Part shown: positions 9,109-17,106 of the stretch, piece after piece | Layout: each line of letters starts with the position of its first letter | Position numbering within the stretch: the stretch's first letter is position 1 | Assembly: GCA_020853395.1 (NCBI GenBank) | Contig: JADYYY010000007.1 | Location: 1 to 64,000 of the forward strand | Origin: Acidobacteriota bacterium | Lineage (GTDB): Bacteria; Acidobacteriota; Vicinamibacteria; Vicinamibacterales; SCN-69-37 | Direction of reading: 5' to 3' | Length of the DNA stretch: 64,000 bases | Position numbers and translations under genes: made by a program | Notes under the pieces: generated by a model | What the model was told of the DNA's origin: nothing | The model's input: the letters and a program-made list of their open reading frames with translations, nothing else | The model's database searches: none

Positions 9109-9825
9109 ATGCGTTTGGTCTACGGGTCTGCGCTCGCGTTCGTCATCGCACTCTCTCTTCCGCTGCAGGGCGCCCAGCCGCAAGGCGCGATGGCCCAGGG
9201 GGACGCATCGAAGGGCGTGGCCGGCGGCGGCATCTTCGCGCAGGGCTGGCAGGGCAAGGTCGATCCCAACGAGGCCAAGGCCGGCCTGACCGTCGAGAGC
9301 GCCAAGCTGGCGCAGCAGGGCAACGTGCTGTCGGTCACGACCGGTCCGGCCATCACCTACTGGAATCCGAACAACCGGGCGACGGGCAACTACACGGTCA
9401 AAGCGACGTTCCACGAGCCCAAGTACATGAACCTGAACAATCACCCCCACCCGTACGGGATCGTGATCGCAGGCAACGACATGGGCACCGACAGCCAGAG
9501 CTACCTCTACTGCGCCGCCTACGGTGACGGCCGCTTCATCGTGCGCGGCTTCGGGCCGGCGCCCTTCCAGATGAACGGGCGTGGCGCGCCCGCGCCGTCG
9601 GTCAACAAGGCGGCAGGACAGGGTCAGCCGGTCAGCCAGGAAATCGCGATGTCCGTGAAGGGCGACACCGTCGAGTGCGCGATCAACGGCCAGGTCGTCG
9701 GCACCTACAGCAAGGCGGACCTCGTGACCGCGGGCAAGCTCAAGTCCACCGACGGCGTCTACGGCGTCCGCTTCGCCCACAACACCGAAGGCACGGTGAC
9801 GGGCCTGACGATGACCAAGAACTGA
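9109..9825 (+). CDS. Secreted protein of unknown function
   Basis: The 238-residue product has a clear signal peptide (ALAFVIALSLPLQGAQPQGAMA) and a mature part rich in Gly, Asn and aromatic residues. Segments such as ITYWNPNNRATGNYTVKATF, YGIVIAGND and GVYGVRFAHNTEGTVTGLTM look like a jelly-roll or concanavalin-like beta-sandwich, as in DUF1080-type carbohydrate-binding proteins, but I do not recognise the family. Only one cysteine (LYCAAY) and a second (VECAI) are present, possibly a disulfide. A TATAGT -10-like hexamer sits at 9070-9075. It is monocistronic, followed by a long hairpin. Confidence 0.75.
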   Translation: MRLVYGSALAFVIALSLPLQGAQPQGAMAQGDASKGVAGGGIFAQGWQGKVDPNEAKAGLTVESAKLAQQGNVLSVTTGPAITYWNPNNRATGNYTVKATFHEPKYMNLNNHPHPYGIVIAGNDMGTDSQSYLYCAAYGDGRFIVRGFGPAPFQMNGRGAPAPSVNKAAGQGQPVSQEIAMSVKGDTVECAINGQVVGTYSKADLVTAGKLKSTDGVYGVRFAHNTEGTVTGLTMTKN

Positions 9826-9832
9826 TCCGGCC

Positions 9833-9904
9833 ATTGGGCATTTGGGGATTCGTTGTTCGAATCGAGTCGGCTGTCTCCAAACAACGAATCACCAGATGCC
9901 CAAT
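9833..9904. repeat. 25-bp imperfect inverted repeat between convergent genes
   Basis: Arms at 9833-9857 and 9880-9904 are reverse complements at 23 of 25 positions, separated by a 22-base loop. The element fills most of the 85-base gap between the 3' ends of the secreted-protein gene (plus) and the MFS gene (minus). A stable stem of this length could act as a bidirectional transcription terminator or mRNA-end stabiliser. It lacks a clear U-tract, so factor-independent termination is not certain. A small palindromic repeat family is the alternative; I found no second copy in the window. Confidence 0.8.
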
Positions 9905-9910
9905 CGGTGC

Positions 9911-11101
9911 TCAGCGCTCCCTTCTCGCCATCGCCCAGATCGTCACCAGCAGCAGCAGCCCCGCCCCCAGCAGTCCTGACACCGCCAGCGCGCTCGCGCG
10001 CGCGTAGCCGGGAAACAGGTAGAGCGACGCCGACCCCAGGGCCGGGCCGGCGAAGATCCCGACGCCGATCGCGGCTTCGTGGAAACCGCCGTGCTCGGCT
10101 TTCGCCTCCCCCACGTCCATCGAGTAGAAGAGGGACGAGTAGTACATCAGCCCGCACGACAGCCCGAAGGTGATCTGCGCCACGACGAGCATCCAGACCG
10201 CGGGTGCGAGCAGGATCGTCACGAAGCTCACGGCGAGCGTCGCGAAGCCGCCGACGAGGAAGCGGAAGCGATAGTGCCAGCCGGTCCAGTTCCAGAGCGC
10301 GACGAAGGCGACGAGCCGGCCGAACAGCCACACGGAGCAGACGAGCCCGGCGCGCGCGGGCGACAAGCCGAACCGCTCCGCGATGCTCGGCATCGTCGCG
10401 AGCAGCGTGTAGATCGCGACGTAGGAGAACGGGTTCGCGACCCAGCCGAGTTTGAGGAAGACGGCCGGCGGCACCGGCTGCCGGTAGGCGCGCGGATCGG
10501 GATGCGGCGTCGGATCGGGCGCGGCCGCCGCCGGCACCACGACGTGCTGGGCCTGCCGATCGAGCCAGATCGTCGCCCCCAGTTGCGCCGTGAACACCGC
10601 GGCTGGAATGCCGAAGAGCGCGCCCTTGCCCAGCCAGTCGTAGAGACCACCGCCCGTGAAGTAGGCGACGGCCGACGCCGTCGACCAGGTGCAGTTGTAC
10701 AGCCCGACCATGTGCGGGACACGCGCGGGCGGCTCGTGCTCCGTGATCAGCGCCTCGATCGCCGGCCACAGAAAGCACACCGACGTGGAGTAGCACGCCA
10801 GCAGGGCGATCTCGAGCCACGCCCGGGTCACGAACGGCCCGATCAGCATGCAGACCAGCAGCCCGGTGAACCCGATCCGCAGGCTGAGATGAAACCCGCG
10901 CCGTTCGGCGAAGCGGCCGGCCTGCCACGACGCAACGATGTAGATGGCGCCGTGGAGGGCGGCGACGGCAAGGTTCTCCCGGTTCTCGAATCCGAACCGG
11001 TCGTGCAGGAAGAAGAACAGGTAGTTGAAGTAGTAGGACGTGGCGATCGCCGCCGCGGCCACGAGCGCCAGGTATCCGGCCTTGAGCCGGTGCAAACTCA
11101 T
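9911..11101 (-). CDS. MFS transporter
   Basis: The 396-residue product has twelve predicted membrane segments in two sets of six with a cytoplasmic linker near residues 190-220 (rich in Pro, Asp and His). The loop 2-3 motif is degenerate (WQAGRFAERRGFH), as in many MFS members. Short repeats include GLYNCTWSTASAVAYFTGGG. It moves a small solute by a secondary mechanism; the substrate and direction are not visible. I used ATG 11101; a TTG two codons upstream is possible. It diverges from the SGNH hydrolase gene and converges on the secreted-protein gene through the 9833-9904 hairpin. Confidence 0.86.
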   Translation of the reverse strand: MSLHRLKAGYLALVAAAAIATSYYFNYLFFFLHDRFGFENRENLAVAALHGAIYIVASWQAGRFAERRGFHLSLRIGFTGLLVCMLIGPFVTRAWLEIALLACYSTSVCFLWPAIEALITEHEPPARVPHMVGLYNCTWSTASAVAYFTGGGLYDWLGKGALFGIPAAVFTAQLGATIWLDRQAQHVVVPAAAAPDPTPHPDPRAYRQPVPPAVFLKLGWVANPFSYVAIYTLLATMPSIAERFGLSPARAGLVCSVWLFGRLVAFVALWNWTGWHYRFRFLVGGFATLAVSFVTILLAPAVWMLVVAQITFGLSCGLMYYSSLFYSMDVGEAKAEHGGFHEAAIGVGIFAGPALGSASLYLFPGYARASALAVSGLLGAGLLLLVTIWAMARRER

Positions 11102-11175
11102 CGTCAATCGGTGGTTCCTCGCCTTGCCGCCCTGGCGATACTATGCCGCATCCACGCTTCCGCCGGGAGGATCCC

Positions 11176-12003
11176 ATGCATGCACGTCAGGTCGTGTTCG
11201 GCACTGCTACGCTCGTGCTCGTCACCCTTTCCCTCAGCGCCGGACGTCCCGTGCGCGCGCAGCAGCCCGCCGCGCCGGCGCCTGCTGCGTCGGCCGGCCA
11301 GACGCTGCCGGTCGGGCAACTCGGCTGCGTCGAGCTGTCCGCGGCGCTTCGTGGCGTCATGACGAACGACGTCCGCCTGCGCGACTGGGCGCAACTGGCG
11401 CGCTACCGTGACGCCAATCGCGCCGCCGGCCCCGTGGACGTCGTCTTCATGGGCGACTCGATCACCGACTCGTGGCCGCAGGAGCGGTTCGGCCCCTGGT
11501 TTCCTGGCCGCCGCTACGCCGGCCGCGGCATCAGCGGCCAGACCACCCCGCAGATGCTCGTCCGCTTCCGGCCGGACGTCATCACCCTGAAACCGAAAGC
11601 CGTCGTCATTCTCGCCGGCACGAACGACATCGCCGGCAACACCGGTCCGATGACCGACGAGGAGATCGAAGGCAACCTCGCGTCGATGAGCGAACTGGCG
11701 GTCGCCTCCGGCATCAAAGTCGTGTTGTCGAGCATCACGCCGACGAGCGCCTACCACGTCGGCCCGAGCGGCCTCCCCCAGACGACGACGAGGCCGATGG
11801 CGAGGATTCAGGCGATCAACGCGTGGATGCGCGACTACGCGGCGGCCCATGGCCACGTCTATCTCGATTACTTCTCGGCGATGGTGGATGCGTCAGGGGT
11901 CATGCGCAGCGAGCTGACGGGCGACGACCTGCACCCGAATGCGGCTGGCTACGCCATCATGGCGCCCCTGGCGCAGGCCGCGATCGACCGCGCGCTGCGG
12001 TAG
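11176..12003 (+). CDS. Secreted SGNH/GDSL hydrolase
   Basis: The 275-residue product has a signal peptide (residues about 5-28, ending near VRAQQ) followed by an SGNH hydrolase domain. All four blocks are visible: GDSIT (catalytic Ser), GRGISGQT (Gly), GTNDIAGN (Asn) and DDLHPN (Asp/His of the triad). The family hydrolyses esters, such as acetylated sugars or lysophospholipids; the export signal suggests an envelope or environmental substrate. ATG 11176 is set by GGGAGG five bases upstream, removing eleven residues from the longest frame. It converges on the SRPBCC gene, leaving 8 bases between them. Confidence 0.92.
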   Translation: MHARQVVFGTATLVLVTLSLSAGRPVRAQQPAAPAPAASAGQTLPVGQLGCVELSAALRGVMTNDVRLRDWAQLARYRDANRAAGPVDVVFMGDSITDSWPQERFGPWFPGRRYAGRGISGQTTPQMLVRFRPDVITLKPKAVVILAGTNDIAGNTGPMTDEEIEGNLASMSELAVASGIKVVLSSITPTSAYHVGPSGLPQTTTRPMARIQAINAWMRDYAAAHGHVYLDYFSAMVDASGVMRSELTGDDLHPNAAGYAIMAPLAQAAIDRALR

Positions 12004-12011
12004 CGGTCCGA

Positions 12012-12440
12012 TCAGCCTTCGACGAGCGCCTTCAGGCGCTCGAGGTCCGACTGCATCGCGCTCTTGAGGGGGCCGGCCAGCATCGAAGCCGGCACCGGCA
12101 GCTCGTCGGATTGCCCGACGTTGCGCACACGCACGCGCGACCCCGCGCCCGACCGTTGCACGTCGTAGCGGATGATGCCGCTGAACGGCCCGTCGGTGAC
12201 CTTCAGGATCAGCAGGTGCGGGAAGTGGACCGACTCCACTTCCGTCGTCCAACTGAACTCGTAGCCCATGAGCGTGCCGGTGCGACGCACGCGAGCGCCG
12301 GGCTCGAGCGCCTGGTCGAGCAGGTCGACCTGCTTGATCACCTTGATCCACTCGTGCTCGCGCTGGGGATCGAACATGATGCCGGCGATGTCGGCAGGGG
12401 ATGCGGCGATCTCGATCTCTGCAGAGACGTCGAGGGTCAT
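12012..12440 (-). CDS. SRPBCC (START-like) family protein
   Basis: This 142-residue protein has the fold signature of the polyketide-cyclase/START superfamily: an N-terminal strand EIEIAASPADIAGIMFD, a Trp-containing segment near HEWIKVIKQVD, then an antiparallel sheet and a long C-terminal helix (SAMQSDLERLKALVEG). Members bind hydrophobic ligands or act as coenzyme Q-binding or toxin-like proteins; no specific role can be assigned. ATG 12440 is the natural start. It lies 22 bases downstream of cysS on the same strand and may share its transcript. Confidence 0.8.
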   Translation of the reverse strand: MTLDVSAEIEIAASPADIAGIMFDPQREHEWIKVIKQVDLLDQALEPGARVRRTGTLMGYEFSWTTEVESVHFPHLLILKVTDGPFSGIIRYDVQRSGAGSRVRVRNVGQSDELPVPASMLAGPLKSAMQSDLERLKALVEG

Positions 12441-12462
12441 GGCCCGATGATACTGCGCGAGC

Positions 12463-13878
12463 TCACTTCCGCTTCCATCGGGTGCCCGCGGCCGAGTCCT
12501 CGAGGAGGATCCCGCGGGCGTCGAGGTCGCGGCGAATCTCGTCGGCGCGGGCGAACTGGCGCGCGGCGCGAGCCTCGCGGCGTTCGGCGATCAGCCGCTC
12601 GATCTCCTCGACCGGCACCGGCGGGCGCTCGTCCTCGCGGCGGCGCAGCGTGAGCACGCCGAGCAGCCGGTCCCAGTCGTCGAACTGCGCCCGCACGGCC
12701 GCCGCGCCGGCGCGAGTCAGCCGGCCCTCGTCGATCGCGGCGTTCATCTCGCGCACGAGATCGAAGATCACGCCGAGCGCCGCCGGCACGTTCAGGTCGT
12801 CCGCGAAACAGGCGCGGGCGTCGGTTCGCGCGCGCTCGAGCCGCGACGTCACGTCGGGCGCGGCATCGCCGCCGCCGCTCACGGCATCCAGCCGGGCCAG
12901 GAAGTCCGACAGCCGCGTCAGCGCGGCGTCGGCCTGATCGAGCACGTCCCAGTTGAACGTGAGCTGCTTGCGGTAGTGGACCGAGAGCAGCAGGTAACGG
13001 AGCGCCGAGGCCCGGTAGCCTCGATCGAGGATGTCGCGCACGGTGAACACGTTGCCGAGCGACTTCGACATCTTCTCGTTGTCGATGTTCAGGAACTCGA
13101 CGTGGACCCAGAACCGGACGAACGGTGTGCCGGTGGCGCCCTCGGCCTGGGCGATCTCGTTCTCGTGGTGCGGGAACGTCAGATCGATGCCGCCGCCGTG
13201 GATGTCGATCGGCGGCTCACCGAGGAGCCGCAGCGCCATCGCCGAACACTCGATGTGCCAGCCCGGCCGGCCGGGGCCGCACCCGTAGTCCCAGCTCGGC
13301 TCGCCGGGCTTCGATGCCTTCCAGAGCACGAAGTCGCGCGCGTCCTGCTTGCCGTAGGAATCGGAGTCGACGCGCGCGCCAGCCTGGATGCCCTCGGCGT
13401 CGAGCCGCGAGAGACGGCCGTACGCCGGAAACGACGCGATGCGGAAGTAGACCGAGCCGTCGGACGTGTAGGTGTGGCCGCGTGCGTCGAGCGCCCGCAC
13501 CATGTCGGCCATGGCGCGCAGGTTCGCGGCGTCGGTGGCGCGCGGGTACTCCTCGGCCGGCTCGAGGCCCATGGCCGCCGCGTCCTCGTGGAACGCCGCG
13601 ATGTAGGTGGCGGTGTAGTCGGCAAGCGACCTGCCTGCCTGCTGCGAGGCGTTGATGGTCTTGTCGTCGACGTCCGTGAAGTTGCTGACCTGGCGGATCG
13701 CGTAGCCTTCCTGATACTTCAGGACGCGCCGCAGCACGTCGAGGCTCACGAACGTGCGGAAGTTGCCGATGTGCCCGCGGGCGTAGACGGTGAGCCCGCA
13801 GGTGTACATGCGCACGGTCTTGCCGTCGGCGGGAGCGAACTCTTCTTCGGATCGCGTGAGGGTGTTGTACAAGCGCAT
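12463..13878 (-). CDS. cysS: Cysteinyl-tRNA synthetase
   Basis: CysRS charges tRNA-Cys, and the matching tRNA gene is itself in this window at 2-75. The 471-residue protein is a class I synthetase with the HIGH variant GHIGNFRTF near residue 35, zinc ligands in [18 protein letters not shown] and PHHENEIAQ, and KMSKSLGN near residue 270. The C-terminal helical DALR-like region ends in a basic tail. ATG 13878 fits the family N-terminus ([12 protein letters not shown]). Nothing is truncated. Confidence 0.97.
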   Translation of the reverse strand: MRLYNTLTRSEEEFAPADGKTVRMYTCGLTVYARGHIGNFRTFVSLDVLRRVLKYQEGYAIRQVSNFTDVDDKTINASQQAGRSLADYTATYIAAFHEDAAAMGLEPAEEYPRATDAANLRAMADMVRALDARGHTYTSDGSVYFRIASFPAYGRLSRLDAEGIQAGARVDSDSYGKQDARDFVLWKASKPGEPSWDYGCGPGRPGWHIECSAMALRLLGEPPIDIHGGGIDLTFPHHENEIAQAEGATGTPFVRFWVHVEFLNIDNEKMSKSLGNVFTVRDILDRGYRASALRYLLLSVHYRKQLTFNWDVLDQADAALTRLSDFLARLDAVSGGGDAAPDVTSRLERARTDARACFADDLNVPAALGVIFDLVREMNAAIDEGRLTRAGAAAVRAQFDDWDRLLGVLTLRRREDERPPVPVEEIERLIAERREARAARQFARADEIRRDLDARGILLEDSAAGTRWKRK

Positions 13879-13916
13879 GGGCTGGACGGAACGGCTGGGC
13901 GGCTTCAATCTCGACG

Positions 13917-14210
13917 CTAGCGCGCCGCCTGTGGACGTGGGTTCTCGTACCGGACGACCGCCGATCGGCCGCCACAGCGAAGCTGGAGCTCGCCGCCGGC
14001 CTTGCCGCCGACGCACGAGACCTCGATGGTGCCCGGCGTACCGGTCGCGCCGACGAGCTCGTCCAGCGCGCGGCCGAACGCGGCCGCCAGCGCCTGCCGT
14101 TCCGACTCGGCGCCACCGATGAGGTCGAAATAGCGCGCGACCACGTCGACGGCGAGCGACCGATAGTCGGCACCGGCCGGCACGCGCAGGTTGAACACCG
14201 CGTCGGGCAT
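13917..14210 (-). CDS. Conserved-looking small protein of unknown function
   Basis: The 97-residue product is soluble with no signal or membrane segment. Its start, FNLRVPAGADYRSLAVDVV, and a central helix AALAAAFGRALDEL loosely recall the N-terminal part of RsbW-type anti-sigma ATPases, but the ATP-binding motifs are absent, so this is only a weak resemblance. The C-terminal half (TIEVSC, ELQLRCGG, AVVRYEN) looks like three beta strands. It lies 38 bases upstream of cysS on the same strand and just downstream of a GGTCCYG repeat tract. ATG 14210 has no obvious ribosome binding site. Confidence 0.6.
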   Translation of the reverse strand: MPDAVFNLRVPAGADYRSLAVDVVARYFDLIGGAESERQALAAAFGRALDELVGATGTPGTIEVSCVGGKAGGELQLRCGGRSAVVRYENPRPQAAR

Positions 14211-14230
14211 CTCGGGGAGAGATTCTAACA

Positions 14231-14264
14231 GTCCCGGGTCCCGGGTCCCGGGTCCGGGGTCCTG
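14231..14264. repeat. GGTCCYG heptamer tandem repeat, about five copies
   Basis: Five successive 7-base units, mostly GGTCCCG and then GGTCCGG and GGTCCTG, occupy this stretch; the first copy has AG for GG. The array sits about 20 bases upstream of the 97-residue gene on the minus strand. The same unit forms a nine-copy array at 60942-61004 in the same position relative to a minus-strand gene. It is followed on its high-coordinate side by three longer repeats. Confidence 0.9.
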
Positions 14265-14268
14265 GGTT

Positions 14269-14376
14269 CGCCGCTTCGGACCGATGGTCCGTCGGTCCTG
14301 GGTCCGCGGCTTCGGTCCGGTGGTCCTCGGTCCGGGGTTCGCCGCTTCGGTCCGACGGTCCGTCGGTCCCTGGTCC
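14269..14376. repeat. Three imperfect 36-bp direct repeats
   Basis: Units begin at 14269, 14305 and 14340, each opening with CGCCGCTTCGG or CGCGGCTTCGG and containing GGTCCGTCGGTCC or a close variant. Spacing is 36 and 35 bases. They continue the adjacent heptamer tract and together fill most of the 226 bases between ribF and the 97-residue gene. No open reading frame of believable composition runs through them. They look like tandem expansion of a GGTCC-rich intergenic element. Confidence 0.8.
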
Positions 14377-14436
14377 GGGGCGAGTCCTCCGGTCCATCGG
14401 TGCAGGGTTCGCGACCCGGCGGTGGGTCGATCCGGC

Positions 14437-15372
14437 TCAAAGGCCCATGCGGCGGAACAGGTCGAGTGCGGTGGCGCAGTCTTGGCGGATTTGGATGGTC
14501 AGGGCGTCGGTGTCGGCGAACCTGAGCTCCGGGCGGAGCCACTTGACGAACGCCAGGCGGAGGCGTCGGCCGTAGAGGTCGTACTCGCCGTCGAGGATGT
14601 GCGTTTCGAGCGTGGCGGGCCCCGCCTCGCCGAAGGTCGGGCGCACGCCGAGGCTCGTGACGGCAGGGTGCGCCGTTGCGCCGATCATCGCCAGCGTGGC
14701 GTAGATGCCGTGCGCCGGCAGCAGCTCGTTCTCGGTCCGGAGGTTCGCCGTCGGAAAACCGAGCGTGCGGCCGCGCGCGTCCCCGCGCACGACCTCCCCG
14801 TCGACGAAGTAGTGATGGCCGAGCAGCGATCCGGCCTCGTCCACGCGCCCTTCCGCGACGAGGTGCCGGATGCGCGTGCTCGACACGACGAAGTCCTTGT
14901 ACCGGACCGGATCGATCTTCTCGACGCGGAAGCCGCGGTCCTCGCCGAGCGCCCGCAGGAGCGTGAACGTGCCCGATCGGTCGCGGCCGAAGAGGAAGTT
15001 CGCGCCCACCCAGACGTCGGCTGCGCGCAGCCAGTCGACGAGCACCGTCTCGACGAACACCTCGGGCTCCCAACGCGACAGCTCCGGCGTGAAGCGCACG
15101 ATCGCCACGGCGTCCATCCCGGCGCGCTCGAACGCCTCGAGCTTCTGGTCCAGCGTCATCAGGAGCGGCGGGGCCTTGTCGGGACGCAGCACGCGTGGCG
15201 GGTGCGGATCGAAGATCATCGCCACCGACGTGCCCGCCCGCTCATGGGCGTGCCGCCGGACCTCGTCGATGAGCTGCTGATGGCCACGGTGCACGCCGTC
15301 GAAGTTGCCGAGCGCGACGACGGGATGCGGCCAGTTGGGCCGCTGATCGTCGGGAAACGCGATCACCTCCAT
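14437..15372 (-). CDS. ribF: Bifunctional riboflavin kinase/FAD synthetase
   Basis: RibF phosphorylates riboflavin to FMN and adenylates FMN to FAD. The 311-residue product has the N-terminal FAD-synthetase nucleotidyl-transfer motif GNFDGVHRGHQ near residue 22 and STRIRHLV near residue 165; the C-terminal riboflavin-kinase domain has GRTLGFPTANL and THILD. Length is normal. ATG 15372 is preferred because AGGA lies 8 bases upstream; ATG 15381 would add three residues and start one base after the upstream stop. It follows the PhnP-like hydrolase on the same strand. Confidence 0.96.
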   Translation of the reverse strand: MEVIAFPDDQRPNWPHPVVALGNFDGVHRGHQQLIDEVRRHAHERAGTSVAMIFDPHPPRVLRPDKAPPLLMTLDQKLEAFERAGMDAVAIVRFTPELSRWEPEVFVETVLVDWLRAADVWVGANFLFGRDRSGTFTLLRALGEDRGFRVEKIDPVRYKDFVVSSTRIRHLVAEGRVDEAGSLLGHHYFVDGEVVRGDARGRTLGFPTANLRTENELLPAHGIYATLAMIGATAHPAVTSLGVRPTFGEAGPATLETHILDGEYDLYGRRLRLAFVKWLRPELRFADTDALTIQIRQDCATALDLFRRMGL

Positions 15373-15382
15373 GGCCGGCATC

Positions 15383-16150
15383 CTAGCGGGGCTCGATCGT
15401 CAGCCCGTCGTATGCCAGGGCCATTCCGTCGGGCAGCTCGCTGTTCGTGGCCGCGTGGCCCAGCTCGTGCGAGATGTGGGTGAAGTACGTCAGGCGCGGG
15501 GCGATCCGCCGGGCGGCCTGCACGGCCTCCTCGAGCGTGAAGTGCGTGGGGTGCTTCCGCTTGCGCAGGGCGTCGATCACGAGCACGTCGAGACCCAAGA
15601 GCAGCGGCATCGACGACTCGGGAATGCGGTTCGTGTCCGTCAGGTACGCGAACGCCCCGAACCGGAAGCCGAGCACGCCCCATCGGCCGTGCTGGACCGG
15701 CACCGGCACGATGGCCTGCGCCCCCACCTGGAACGGCCCGGTGATCGGCACGAGGTCCAGGTGCGGTACGCCGCCGCCGCGCGGCGCGTCGGGTGCGAAA
15801 GCATAGGCAAAGATGCGCGCCACGCTCTCGAGCGTTTCGGCATCGCCGTGAATCGGCATCGCGCGGCCGCTGATCGCGTTGAACCGGCGGACCTCGTCGA
15901 GGCCCATCACGTGGTCGGCGTGGGCGTGCGTGAGCACGACCGCGTCCACCTTCCGCAGGTCGTGGACCAGGGCCTGCGTGCGCAGGTCCGGCGTGGTATC
16001 CACCAGCACGCACGACCCATCGTCGCATTCGACGTAGATGGACGGCCGGAATCGCTTGTCCCGAGGATCCGGCGATCGGCAGACGTCGCAGTCGCACCCG
16101 ATCATCGGGACGCCGTGGGACGTGCCGGTGCCGAGAAACAGCACGCGCAC
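15383..16150 (-). CDS. PhnP-like metallo-beta-lactamase fold hydrolase
   Basis: The 255-residue protein is a metallo-beta-lactamase-fold phosphodiesterase of the PhnP type. It begins FLGTGTSHGVP, carries the CDCDVC zinc-site motif seen in PhnP relatives, and has the metal-binding HxHxDH motif in LTHAHADHVMG near residue 76, with later His ligands in VPVQHGRWG, DTNRIPE and FTHISHELGH. PhnP itself cleaves a cyclic ribose phosphate in phosphonate breakdown, but no phn genes are nearby, so the substrate is open. GTG 16150 starts it, divergent from mazG with under 20 bases between. Confidence 0.88.
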   Translation of the reverse strand: MRVLFLGTGTSHGVPMIGCDCDVCRSPDPRDKRFRPSIYVECDDGSCVLVDTTPDLRTQALVHDLRKVDAVVLTHAHADHVMGLDEVRRFNAISGRAMPIHGDAETLESVARIFAYAFAPDAPRGGGVPHLDLVPITGPFQVGAQAIVPVPVQHGRWGVLGFRFGAFAYLTDTNRIPESSMPLLLGLDVLVIDALRKRKHPTHFTLEEAVQAARRIAPRLTYFTHISHELGHAATNSELPDGMALAYDGLTIEPR

Positions 16151-16167
16151 GAAGAGTGAATGCTAGC

Positions 16168-17106
16168 ATGGCGGTCGTGCCCTCCCCCGCCCGGCGCGGG
16201 CGCGGCCGCTCGCCGCGCCGCGCCACACCGGCCGCCGCCTTCGCCCGGCTGGTCGCCGTCATGCACACGCTGCGCGCCCCTGGCGGCTGCCCGTGGGATC
16301 GAAAGCAGACGCATCGTTCGCTGCGCTCGTATCTGCTCGAGGAGACCTACGAGGCGCTCGAGGCCATCGACGGCGACGATCTCGACGCTCTCGCGGGAGA
16401 GCTGGGCGACGTGCTGCTGCAGGTGGTCTTCCACGCCGAGATTGCCGCGGAGGCCCATCGCTTCGATGTCGTCGACGTCATCAGCCTTCTGACCGCCAAG
16501 CTCATCCGCCGCCATCCTCACGTGTTCACGCCGACGGGGCGGCCGCTCCGCAAGCGGACCGGCCGGTCGGTTCGCAGCCCGCGGCAAGTCGTCGAGCAAT
16601 GGCAGGAGCTGAAGGCCGGCGAGCAGAAAGCGGCCGGCCGCCAGGCGGGGCTGCTGTCGGGCGTGCCTCGCGGCCTGCCTGCCCTGCTGCGCGCTCACAA
16701 GATCGGCGGGCGCGTGGCCGCGGTCGGCTTCGACTGGCCGAACCCCGAGGCGGTCGTGGACAAGATCGACGAGGAGGTCCGCGAGCTCAGGGGCGCGCTG
16801 GCCGAGGGCCACGCGCGCGTGGCCGAGGAGCTCGGCGATCTGCTCTTCACGCTGGCCAACCTCGCGCGGCATCTCGGCGTAGAGCCCGAATCGGCGCTGC
16901 GCGAGGCCAACGACAAGTTCACGCGCCGCTTCGGCGCCCTCGAAGCCACGCTTGCCGCCGGCGGCCGGTCCGTGGGGGCAACGCCACCCGACACGCTCGA
17001 CGCCGTCTGGAACCTCGTCAAGCGCCGCTCGGCCACACGCGGACGGTCCGGCCCGGCCCGCGCATCGGGCGCACGCGCACCACGTGCCCATCGGTCTCGA
17101 CGATGA
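16168..17106 (+). CDS. mazG: Nucleoside triphosphate pyrophosphohydrolase
   Basis: MazG hydrolyses (d)NTPs to monophosphates and pyrophosphate and so controls nucleotide pools. The 312-residue product has two tandem MazG domains. The first has WDRKQTHRSLRSYLLEE, with EETYEALEA and GELGDVLLQVVFHAE as metal ligands; the second has EEVRELRGAL and EELGDLLFTLANLARH. A Ser/Arg/Pro-rich tail follows and its last 89 bases overlap the 3' end of comEC on the other strand. ATG 16168 is used; an in-frame GTG at 16156 is possible. Start-to-start distance to the divergent hydrolase gene is only 17 bases. Confidence 0.94.
   Translation: MAVVPSPARRGRGRSPRRATPAAAFARLVAVMHTLRAPGGCPWDRKQTHRSLRSYLLEETYEALEAIDGDDLDALAGELGDVLLQVVFHAEIAAEAHRFDVVDVISLLTAKLIRRHPHVFTPTGRPLRKRTGRSVRSPRQVVEQWQELKAGEQKAAGRQAGLLSGVPRGLPALLRAHKIGGRVAAVGFDWPNPEAVVDKIDEEVRELRGALAEGHARVAEELGDLLFTLANLARHLGVEPESALREANDKFTRRFGALEATLAAGGRSVGATPPDTLDAVWNLVKRRSATRGRSGPARASGARAPRAHRSRR

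Noticed and set aside
14231-14376. CRISPR array
   Set aside because: The 36-bp units are adjacent and imperfect, with no spacers between repeats and no cas genes in the window.
12463-14397. A longer upstream reading of cysS through the GGTCCYG repeat region
   Set aside because: The extra N-terminal part translates repeat DNA and a separate small gene in the wrong frame; the family start is ATG 13878.
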